A stretch of DNA of 64,000 bases from Phragmites australis (Eukaryota > Streptophyta > Magnoliopsida > Poales > Poaceae). Every line of letters begins with the position of its first letter. The stretch's first letter is position 1. Below, piece by piece: positions 24,101 through 33,900 of this stretch. The notes beneath the pieces are model-generated. The model was not told the origin of the DNA. It worked only from the letters and a program-made list of their open reading frames with translations, and made no database searches. A program made the translations under genes and the position numbers. The DNA lies in NCBI RefSeq assembly GCF_958298935.1, contig NC_084924.1, positions 22,975,819 to 23,039,818 of the forward strand, written 5' to 3'.

Positions 24101-24135
24101 CGGGCTTGGGAGATGACGGTGGAGTGGAGGCCATG
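21101..24135 (-). pseudogene. Second 'putative gypsy type transposon' gene, decayed, multi-piece
   Basis: Read on the minus strand, a start MASTPPSSPKPGPESEE near 24135 is followed by an acidic segment. The clearest part is at 22968-23588: WRPASGEEF, FFHYGFNVPPSKFFLNVLDW, LHHLNPNSITMLSVFVHLCE and AFLSIEPSLNLF. These match the PF04195-like core, where a '..P...F....L' helix precedes 'LNPNS...L..F..LCEAF'. Downstream pieces (CPLVYRGI, then 21611-21865 with acidic and lysine-rich runs) would be the rest. The pieces are separated by non-coding stretches that may be former introns, and by stops. It is a pseudogene of the same family as the antisense gene near 48-51 kb, but a divergent subfamily. 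Confidence 0.6.
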
Positions 24136-25200
24136 GAGTAGTCTCTTAGCCCTGTCCAGATAAGTTTTAGGTTAGCGCCTTGAGGGCATTTTTGTTTTTG
24201 CTTTGCTTTTGTCTTGTTTTTGTTTTGTTTTGCTCTCGTCCGCTTTGGAACCTTTCTTCTTCTTAATATATAATGATGCATAGTTCTCCTACATGTTTGA
24301 GAAAAAATAAAGAAAAAACTAGGGTTGGGTGTTTGGTCCATCCCTAGCAGCGGCACATGTGGGACCTTCCTTTGGTGACAGGGCATGGCAGGTGTGACAG
24401 ACTCACTGATTGGCAGCCACCTTGCTCCGGCGGTGGGTTGGAAAAGGGCTCCACAGCACACTTGACACATGACTTTGATGGTGGCACACGTGGCCTCCGA
24501 TGGTGGGTTGAGAGTCGGTTCTAGCATTGAGCTCGAGAGAGGTATGAGGGAGGAAAGAAAATATATACGAGTTGGTTTGTGCATATCCTTCTCCCACCCT
24601 CTCCCACTATCCATCTAATAAAAAACCAAAAAGAAAACTAGTCTCCCACCATCCCATCCACATAATACAAAACCGAAAAAATTGTCTTATCTGTTCATCC
24701 TACGCCCGACCCACCCTACGACCCGGCCACCACTTGCACATCCCCAATTGCCTCCTCCTCCCATGGCTCCGCTCCCTCATGTCGATTCATTGCCGTCGCT
24801 CCTCTGCCTCGCGCCGCCCGCATGTCACTGCCAATGCCCAAGGCTGGATCTGTCATCACCATCTCCTCCTCGACCCCTCCTCACCGACGCCACCACCATC
24901 CTCCCTGATGTTGACCCCCTCACCGACCTCCTCCTCGAACTCTGACACCCTTCCTTGCATGACCGTTCCCCTCAGTCGTTGCTCCATGCCTCTAGCCTCC
25001 CACGCGACATGCGTCCTCTCACTGAGCGATGGAGTTCCGAGATGAGAGTCTGACAACAAATCTCCTTCATGGCGGTGTTGCATTTAACGGCAGCGGCTCA
25101 AATCCAACAACACACGACCCGCGGTAACCTCACCATGCCACGCCACACCACGCCACATTACCAGCCCCAACCATCGCTGATAGCAATTAAGTAGCTCCCG
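24136..25200. other. No supported gene; proline-rich open frames
   Basis: Plus frames 24572-25045 and 24682-24945 encode proline/serine/leucine-rich sequence without a domain, read in two frames of the same CT-rich DNA. They may be the 5' region or promoter of the damaged glycosyltransferase gene that follows. No start or splice evidence supports a separate gene. Confidence 0.4.
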
Positions 25201-25212
25201 CTACGTGATCCA

Positions 25213-25799
25213 GTGGTGAAGCCATCGTCACTGGGGTTTGACGCAGCGTGGGCGTATGTTGCAGCGCACATCCACCACCACCGCCGGTGGGCAACTTCGT
25301 TACTAGCATCCGTGCTGCTGTCCTCACTCCTCATCTCCGTGTCGCTCTTCTTCTCTTCCTCCCAAGCGCTACTCCTCCGTCGAGTCGCTCTTCGTCGAGA
25401 CCAAGCTCCACCAACAGATGTGGGCCGAGGAACGCCCGCTACAGGGGGCCATGCCCAGGATCGCCTACCTTGTCTTTAGCTCCACAGGTGATGGTTCTGC
25501 GCTACGTCGGATGCTTAGGGCACTCTACCACCTGAGCAACACCTACTTGGTGGACCTCGACCTGGAGGCCCCAACTGCTGAGCACGTCGAGCTCGCTGCC
25601 ACCGTGCGTGCCGACCACATCTACTCAAAATTCCGTAATGTCAAGGTTGTCACCCATGCGAACCTGGTCACCTATCGAGGACCGACCATGGTGGCCAACA
25701 TGCTACATGCCACGGTCATCCTATTGCGTGAGGGCGGTGACTGGGATTGGTTGATCAGCCTCTCAGCCTTTGACTACCTGTCGTCACCCAAGACAATAA
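25213..25799 (+). pseudogene. GT14 (core-2/I-branching, GLCAT14-like) glycosyltransferase fragment
   Basis: The first frame (25213 to about 25375) encodes a short basic N-terminus and a hydrophobic segment ATSLLASVLLSSLLISVSLF, a signal-anchor as in Golgi type II enzymes. A second frame from about 25380 reads VESLFVETKL, MPRIAYLVFSSTGDG, LRALYHLSNTYLVDLDLEA, VTYRGPTMVANMLHA and DWDWLISLSAFDY. This is the N-terminal half of the plant GT14 domain, whose members add glucuronic acid to arabinogalactan proteins. At least two frameshifts are visible (near 25375 and near 25780, where the expected DYP.VTQD is out of frame). The reading ends at a MITE at 25800. The C-terminal half is not found, so this is a dead fragment. 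Confidence 0.75.
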
Positions 25800-26173
25800 G
25801 TGCGTGATTGGTTGCCCGTATGTACTGTATATATAGGCTGAACGAAGTCATTTTTATTGAGAATAAGAGTATTTTATTGGTTGAATCTCTCTAGATAGGC
25901 TGAGCTGAGATTATGTTTGGTTGACCAAATCTGAGACCACATGAGTGGATGCAAGAGTTGAGACTGTGATTGGTTGCCCGCATATAAATAATTTTGTGAC
26001 ACTGACAAGTGAACCCACTTGCATTAGCAGATGCAGAGCCTAGACTGTGGGCGTACATTTGCATCCACTCGGTCAGGCTGAAATAGTACATGCGGGCAAC
26101 CAAAGACGCTTCTCTCCGAGACTATTCGCATCTGTTGGGCTAGGTTGCCTTGTGCGGGCAACCAATCACACCT
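25800..26173. mobile_element. Tourist-like MITE with TAA target duplication
   Basis: A 374-bp unit has inverted ends GTGCGTGATTGGTTGCCCG (25800-25818) and, reversed, AGGTGTGATTGGTTGCCCG (26155-26173). TAA flanks both ends (25797-25799 and 26174-26176), as expected for PIF/Harbinger-type Tourist elements. Inner copies of the same motif occur near 25966-25981 and 26091-26104, so the unit may be composite. No coding capacity. Confidence 0.7.
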
Positions 26174-26176
26174 TAA

Positions 26177-26938
26177 GCACATATGCGATCTGCTTCGCGC
26201 CCCAATTCCGTGGTTGGATTGATCATGCAAAGATGCGATCTTTGATACAATTTGTTTGGTGCTTCCATAGGTGCAAAGGCGTGATCTTTGCACGCCGATT
26301 TGGGCGAAACCGATTCCAGGTTTGGGGGTCACTCACTGGAGGATAGTAGGATTGGGAATTTCAATCTTGGTGTAGTAGATAGCCAAGTGCAATAGTTTGG
26401 CAAAGATGCCATTTTTATTTGTTTTGAGTTGCCAATTGGGGCATGGAGTAATGTTTTGATTAATTTATGACATGTTTTTCCCAATTGGTCTGGGAATCTG
26501 GTTAGATTTGATTACTTTTGCCCGTTCTAGGTGGTATCTGGGGAAAGTCAAATCTTGGGACATATTCTTTCTTTAAATAGAGGGTTTCACTGCTCCGCCC
26601 CACTTCATTGCAGCCTTTTTTTGCCTCTCATGTTTCGATCTACTCCTATATTGATTATTCTACTAGTTCACTGAGATAGTTAGGTTCTGACAAATTCAGT
26701 ATCGACACGGTACTTATCTTTATCTGTTTTACTGTATTGAGTTGCCCGCTTGTTCACGGAATAGATAGATTTGTTGTGATTAAATATGTCTCTCTGTTTA
26801 TGGGACTTATCGATCCTTCCTAGCAGATGTGTTGTATGTGCTCTCTGAGTTGTCCAGACAGCTTAGGTCTGTTGGATATAACTCTTTCTGATCTAAATTA
26901 TCTGGAAGAATTGATTTGTCTGGAGAAGTGATTATATA
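26177..26938. other. No gene recognised
   Basis: The sequence after the MITE is ordinary AT-rich DNA with a TTTAAATAG motif near 26571. I see no ORF with a domain and no continuation of the GT14 gene. Confidence 0.4.
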
Positions 26939-26946
26939 GCTGAAAG

Positions 26947-29672
26947 TAAATATGTCCAAATGGACCGTGCCTACGGGGCTAGCCCGAAGTACGAGACTGT
27001 AGGCACGGCCCAAGTACGATCTGATGCGAGCCTAGACGGGTGGGGCCAGCCCGAAGCATGAAACTATAGGCACGGCCCAAGTACGATCTGATGCGAGCCT
27101 AGACGGGTGGGGCCAGCCCGAAGCATGAAACTATAGGCACGGCTCAAATACGACACGACGTGAGCTTAGACGGGTCGGGCTAACATGGCACGAGGCCTTA
27201 GGTCGTGCCTGGGCAGAGCGCGCGGCACGCCGAGCCGGCATGGCCCGACCCATATGTTTCGGGCTGGTACGGGCACGGCCTAGCCCGGGTAGGCACGAGC
27301 ACGACCCTAACCAGCCCGGGCACGTGACGGCCCAAGAGACCCGGCCCGGCCCGGCACGGCATACGACGACTGGCCCGACACGGCACGCGGCAACCCAGCG
27401 GTACGACCCAGGCGGCACGGCTCGCGGCGGCACGCGGCTGCACGATCAGCCTAGCGGGCACACCTGGGCTGGCTGTAGCTGTTGTACGTTGGCCCGACAC
27501 GCGGGGGCACGACCCAGGTGGCCCATTTAACCCGTTAACCCGATATTTTTGAATTTTATAGCCGTTTTGTAACCGTTTGGGCTCCAAAATTTTTAAAAAA
27601 TTGCAAAAATCACTATTTTCACATATAAATAGAGGATCACCCTGCCCTTCCATTCCACACCAGCAACACAAGTTTCTTTCTTGTGTCCTCCCCTCATTCT
27701 TGTCTCAAAGTTCTTGAGAATTAACGATAATTTAGCAAAATTAGTTTGAATTGTTGCCAAAAGTCCGAGCAATTCCAAAACCATCATCCTGCTGTCTTGA
27801 CGTTGAAGAAATCTTGGTGATTTTTTTTGCATTGTTGTTCATTCTTGTTTTATTATTAGTTTTATTATTTGATTATTTCTAACTCTGAATATTTGCATTT
27901 TTTTAGTGCCATTCGATATTGATCATGGATGCTGATGATCATGATCGTAATACATCTATCGATCATGAATTTTTTTCCAAGGACTCACAGGGGGTTCGAC
28001 CCCTTTGATACCAGTGCTGCAAGTGATGATGGACCCCACGGTGAACCTCTGATTGGTTCATATGCGGGTGATGTAGCAGCACCTCCATCGTCAGGCTCTA
28101 CAAGTGCACACGTATCAGCAAGTACCGACTCTAAAAGATCAAGAGCCAGTACTTCCAAAGTTTGGCAAGACTTTGAAAGATTCTACAGAGAGGAAGATGG
28201 GGTAAGTATCAGGTATGCTAGGTGTTATAGTTGCAAACATCTTGTTTAGTAGTGTATAATATTATTAAAATTGCTACTCATTTAAATATTTATGAAAATG
28301 ACAATCTTCTAAGAGATTGTGTAGTTCCTATAAAATCTAAAATTTTAAAATATTAGAAAGAAATTCCTTTATTGTATGTATTTGCCTTTATTTTAGATCT
28401 CAGAGCTAAAATCGTAGGTTTTTTTAAGAGCTCTCACAATTCCAGTTGATGTTCTTGGCTATGATTATTCAACTTATTATACTAATATTTGTTCTAAGTT
28501 ATTCGATATTTATAGTAAATATGAAACAAAGTATGCCGGAGTTCGCTTGCGATGACCTCCACTAGCACCCACAACAAGTAGGAAGATAACAACGTGGGGA
28601 AAAATATTTAGTGGAGGTTCTTCATCAAGAAGTTCAGACTCTTCGTCACGATCGTCTACGACTACGAGCGCTGGAATTTCAACATCCAGAGGGGAGCTAA
28701 CTACCTTCATCGATACCGATGTTATTAGCCATGAACAAGAAGAGATAAATTATCCAGTGTTTTCACTGTTAGCATGAGATTTGTTAACGGTTCCAGTATA
28801 TATAGTTTCTTCTGGGGTTGCCTTCAGTCTTACTGGAAGGATAATCAAAGAGAGAAGAACAAATCTCACAAGTGAGATGGTGGAAATACTCATCATAGTA
28901 AAAGACTAGTAATAAGCTGAAGCGCGGATGCAACACACTGCAGAGAACACTGAGCTTGAAGCTTCATTCAAAAATTTGTATCTAGATGTTGTTGACACTT
29001 GAGAATGTGTAATTTCCAATTTTTTTAGCTAGGTTGTACTCTTTTTTTTTTGCTAGAAAAGTTTTTTATGAGGCAACCTATCAATAAAGCTCATTTTTAG
29101 AATTAATTATATCTCCCTATTATTTCTGACTCACCACCCACCTCTCATATTATCCTATAAATAGCCACTATTCGTCTATGCCAAACTCCCACTGATCCAA
29201 ACTCCAAAGCCACTTGCCCACTTCAGCAAATCAATTCTATTATTTCTATATTTCCAATTTTTCATTCATGGATCAATAAAGGTTGTAATCTTTTTTCCTT
29301 CTATAGAAAGGTTTTTAATGAGTCAATCAATCAATAAAACTTATTTTATTTATTTTCAATATTTTTTTTGATTTTTTAGAATTTTGTAACTATTATTTTT
29401 TAATTTTTTCCTATTTTCGAAGTGCTGTCGGGCTGGCGTGCCCAACTATGCCATTCGGGCTGCCCGTGCCTCCGTCGGGCCTCTCGTTCCTCTGTGCCAG
29501 CCTGACACGGCACAGTAGATGACGGACCGTGCCATGGGCCGAGGAGGCGGCACACGGGTCGTCACGGCACGACCCATAACAGTACCAGGGTCACTTGGGT
29601 AGAGTCGTAGCCGAGCCGTGCCTTGACAGGCCCATACTGGACCTGCCCGAAAGGCCTATTTGGCTACCTCTG
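26947..29672 (+). mobile_element. hAT-superfamily element with exact 8-bp target duplication
   Basis: GCTGAAAG occurs directly at both borders (26939-26946 and 29673-29680), the 8-bp duplication typical of hAT. The ends share an imperfect inverted motif (GTCCAAATGGACC at left; reversed right end AGCCAAATAGGCC). Subterminal regions 26970-27530 and 29420-29650 are packed with CGGGC/GCACGGC-type repeats, including two near-identical 62-bp units at about 26999-27135. Inside is a decayed Ac-like transposase. It is 2,726 bp long and lies upstream of BUB3. Confidence 0.85.
27924..28912 (+). pseudogene. hAT transposase remnant (BED zinc finger and C-terminal dimerisation region)
   Basis: The frame starts MDADDHDRNTSIDHEFF at 27924 and shifts within the first 30 codons. 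The piece 27990-28249 encodes a BED-type segment (SKVWQDFERFYREEDG, then CYSCKHL), where the normal finger would continue with histidines that are missing. A bit of the catalytic domain (KEIPLLYVFAFILDLRAK) is near 28355-28405. The C-terminal hAT dimerisation signature (EEINYPVFSLLA, LLTVPVYIVSSGVAF, TSEMVEILI) is at 28740-28905. The central catalytic part is deleted and several stops are present, so it is inactive. Confidence 0.8.
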
Positions 29673-29680
29673 GCTGAAAG

Positions 29681-29900
29681 TGATTCTTTCAGATGAACTC
29701 TATAAAAGAAATGATTCTGTGAGAAAAATAAATAAGGGGAATATAATTTTTTTTCAGCTCTTACTATCTTAGCTCATTTTAGAGAATCACTTCTACAGAA
29801 TTACTCTGAAAGCTGAAAATTATAAACTGCTGTTTGGCAGAGTTTTTACTAATTCTACTTTTAAAGTTGATCTGAGAACTCTGCTAAACAGATTCTTGAC
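29681..29900. repeat. Inverted-repeat remnant into which the hAT element inserted
   Basis: The DNA flanking the hAT copy on both sides (26860-26938 and 29681-29900) is rich in AAGTGATT/AATCACTT motifs and other short inverted repeats, such as GCAGAGTTTTT at 29837 and AGAACTCTGC at 29875. It looks like a small MITE split by the hAT insertion. Exact ends were not fixed. Confidence 0.35.
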
Positions 29901-30640
29901 TTCATTGAGGATACCAGTGATATCGGATGGAAGGGCATAGACTTTCTCGTTATCTGTTTCTATGAGTTGTGCAGTGGCTAAATTTGTCTCTGTAGGTACC
30001 AAAGGGCCAAAACAGTGATCATCGATCCTGGGCTATACACGCAGAAGTATGACGTTTTCTAGATTACAAACAAAAGGATTGTCTCAACTGATACTTAGAT
30101 TCCAGTCTGAGAATTAAGTGGCTGAATGCACAACTTCCTCATCACTCGTCTTGGATGTTATTGTAAAAGAAGTTATTTTTATTGAATTCATGTTGGACAA
30201 CAAATCAAAAGCAAATACATTATTGTTATTTTGGATGTTATGCACTGTAGAGCATTTTTGCTATATGAAATGAAGTACCTTTTCTAGCATTATGTTTTGC
30301 TTTTTGGTGTTGAAAGTATAATCGATATCTTATACGAGATTTGAAAACTGTTGCAATATATAGACACTGTACAAGGGAGAAGGAAAGAGAAAGATGATGG
30401 AAACTGCCGGGTTTTCAGTTTGAAACAAAATAATCCAAACCGCGCGTGCCTGCAAGCTAACAATGCTTGCGCACGTGTTTTAAGATTTTTATGGATGGAC
30501 AAGCAAGCCCCATTAAGATGTCAAAAAACAATTATTCTCGGCTCGCAAGATCTAAATAATTTGCAATAGCAATGATAAAATTCTTATACATTTTACTGCG
30601 CACGTTCTAGGGCAAGTAGTAAACAGAAAGAAAAAGTCAA
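29901..30640. other. Intergenic DNA upstream of BUB3
   Basis: No gene or element recognised. Short frames such as 30351-30569 have no domain. Confidence 0.4.
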
Positions 30641-30650
30641 AAAGAAAGGA

Positions 30651-30992
30651 TGGGCCGGCTCAGCCTAACAAGAGAGACCGTTGCCTCCCCAGTCCACGCC
30701 GAACGAACGGAAGGCCACGCCATGGAATCTTCTCGCCTCTCTGTCCCCCTTTCCTCAGACCCCAGTACTCCCGTCGTTTGAATCCAAAAATAAAAATACC
30801 AAATCCAACTCGTCTTTAAGCCTTCCGCTCCCCGTTGATCTCCCTTCCTCCCTCCCTGGTGCTCGCTCCGCCCGTTCCGAATTCAAATTTCGAAGCCCTC
30901 CTCATCCTCCTGCTGCTCCTACTACGCCAAACCCTAAACCAATTCCTCCTCCTCCCCCTTCTCCACCACCTACCACCTCCCCGCCTCCCACC
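30651..30992 (+). promoter_or_regulatory. BUB3: BUB3 proximal promoter and 5' UTR
   Basis: A site II element TGGGCC (30651-30656), typical of TCP-regulated proliferation genes, is followed by two AACGG cores. One is on the minus strand within GCAACGGTC (30676-30684) and one on the plus strand (30706-30710). AACGG within such a context is the core of the mitosis-specific activator (MSA) element bound by three-repeat MYB proteins. This suits a G2/M-expressed checkpoint gene. A TATA-like AAAAATAAAAATACC lies near 30786-30800, followed by a CT-rich leader. An upstream ATG at 30722 opens a 19-codon frame, relevant only if transcription starts before it. Function is inferred from motifs. Confidence 0.5.
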
Positions 30993-33900
30993 ATGAGCGC
31001 CGCCGCCGCCGCCGCAACAGCCGCCGTGGGCAGCGGCAAGGAGCTCGCCAACCCGCCCTCCGATGGGATCTCCAACCTCCGCTTCTCCAACCACAGCAAC
31101 AACCTCCTCGTCTCCTCATGGGACAAGGTCAGCGACGGCATACGCGCTCCCCTTCCCTCCCGTCTCCCCCTTCCTCTGTTCGTTAAACCCTAGCTCTTTG
31201 ATCCGGCTGACCTGATCTGGTTTGGGCGCTCGTGCTCGGTTGCAGACGGTGCGGCTCTACGAAGCCGACGCAAACGTGCTCAAGGGGGAGTTCGTGCACC
31301 CTGGGGCCGTCCTCGACTGCTGCTTCCACGACGACTCATCGGGGTTCAGCGCCGGCGCTGACCACACCGTGCGGAGGTGAGGGTTCTTATGATTTTGACA
31401 AGCTTCTGCCTTATTCCGCATCTTGCTTTGCATATGATTTGGGGACTGGCTAGGAGACGTGAGGTGATATGAGCTTTCTGTTTCCCATCTGGTGAGACTT
31501 GTGAAAAAGGTTTGTGGTGTTATAGATGGTTAGAGAAGAGTACACTTTGCTGGTGTTAAAATGTCTTTTGCGGTGCAGACGATTCGCAGATAAATGTATT
31601 TTTTTGCAAGGGAAAATAAATGTGATTAAGCAGTGGGTTTTAAAATTATCTGGAAACGGTCTTTTATGTTTTTTTCTCATAAAGAAAATCAGGAGACTTG
31701 TTGCGCTATCAGAACAAAAAGTTGTTGCCACTGAGGATTGTGCACAGCCATAGCTAAACTAAGAATTGTATTGTGGAAAAATATATCAATTTTGTATTGA
31801 TTGGATTCTGTTCTAGAATTACAGACGTATGGTGTTTTAGATATCTCTTATTTGAGTTGGGAAATGTCTAGTCCTGTCCTTTTGAATATTTTCAACTGTT
31901 CATGAAACTGAATCTAAATGTGGCAGGGAAGGCTGACAAGCAATATGCCCATATGTGGTTTTATGTTTTGTGTAAATTGAATTCTGCATGTAAGACTGAT
32001 GAGTAATGTGCCCATATTTTGTAAATTGAATGCTACTAATTCCATAATAAATACACTTACATTTGCCTTTTCTGGGATATTCATCTATTTGGAGATATGT
32101 GTAAAACTGATAAGCAGTATGCTCAAATGATATATTTCAGGTTAGTATTTAGTTCAGCTAAAGAAGATGTTTTGGGGCGGCATGATGGTCCAGTTCGTTG
32201 CGTGGAATACTCTTACGCTGCAGGTACTTGTGTTCTTATTGAATTGCTTTTGGATTTATGTTCTAGCTTTGCTTTTTTTGTTGTACGATACCCTTGCAGC
32301 CTGATGCAGTCAAACCTTAGGTCTTTAACTGATGTGATTATAGTTAAGGATGGAATTTAGTTTTTATGTTTCAGTTAAACACATTGCTAACTGTTTTCAC
32401 ACCTGAATTCTAAAAAAATACAATGTACACTTAAATGTGTTCACTGAAAAGCGTATAACTTTAGCTTGGGATAGAAGTTATTTTCCTAGTACTTGGTCTA
32501 CCACATGAATTTCCTTCTACACCATTTACAATGCCACACTGCAATAGACCAGGTGGGCTATCCATTTTGGTTGAGGATTGTACAGATGTGTCACAGTCAT
32601 GCCTCTGGTAGCTATTGTTTGTCCTGTTGTGTGTTGGAGTTTTGAGTATTATGGATTATTTTAGGTGTCTTTAAATTCACCATGTATGGCCCTCGATTTA
32701 AGCTCAATCCATGTCAAATTGTGGTGTGCCATTATTGTCATGATTATTATCACATGAGAGTTGCTGTTTCTTACTCTCTAAGGAATTCTTTTATTAAATT
32801 AAATAGAGTTACCTGAGCTGATGAGATGCTGCTTTTGTAATTTTAACAAATCGCTGGTTGTTGAAGTTAAATGATGTTACTAAATTATTTAGATCATTAG
32901 ACGTGCTTTGAATGTTCTAGCTTACTAAGTGAAAGTAATGCCTTTGGTTTCACTTTATCTGATGCTATTTTACATATTTATATTCACTTATGCTAACTGC
33001 AATACAAACGAGCTCTGTTAACTTTCAGTTGCTAAAACTGATTTAACATGTCTAATTTCTGGAAGCGGTATCTAACCTGATTCTATGTACTTATGTTGCA
33101 GATTTTGTTTGAAACAATTTCTAAGAATATATTATATAGCTGGTGCAAAAAAGTATTCTAGAGAAACCTTTTATGAACTTGGGGCCCTTTTACTTATTGT
33201 ACTTGGTCTGTTGTATCTTATCAGTCACCACCTAAGAAGATTGAACTAAACCTTTTGTATCTGTATATTTATCTATTTAGGACAAGTCATTACTGGCAGC
33301 TGGGATAAAACTGTTAAATGCTGGGATCCAAGAGGAGTGAGCGGACCAGAGCGTACACTTGTTGGGACATATACTCAACCTGAACGTGTTTATTCTATGT
33401 CTTTAGTAGGAAATAGGTTGGTTGTTGCAACGGCAGGAAGGCATGTCAATATTTATGATCTGCGCAACATGTCTCAACCTGAGCAAAAAAGAGACTCTTC
33501 TTTGAAATATCAAACACGATGTGTTCGATGTTTTCCCAACGGAACAGGTAACTGCTTTTGTTCTTGGCTAGGTTGCTGGTTGACAACACTTCCTCATTTT
33601 TCATTTTATCTACTGTTTAGGACATGGCAGGACATTGTCTATCTTGCGGCAGTAAAAAAAGATTCTGACAACAATTAACTCAGTTATTCAGAGAAAACAC
33701 ATGTTTGGCTCGAGTGAGGAGGTTCAGCCTATTTCTAGGCCTCAACTCCTATGCAGTGTTGCATACATGGATTGGCTTCTAGATCTTGTTAGGCTGCTGC
33801 ATTTCTCTTGATAGTTGTTTGAAATTCTCTATTTGTGATTGGTCTTTTCTCTGGGATAAAAATGAGGTGCACCTCTAGATTGCATAAGAACAGCCCATTT

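Noticed and set aside
24572..25045. Proline-rich ORF as a cell-wall protein gene
   Set aside because: No signal peptide, no regular repeat motif, and two overlapping frames are equally open in CT-rich DNA.
30816..31141. Minus-strand glycine-rich ORFs opposite BUB3 exon 1
   Set aside because: They are shadow frames of the alanine/proline-coding first exon and leader.
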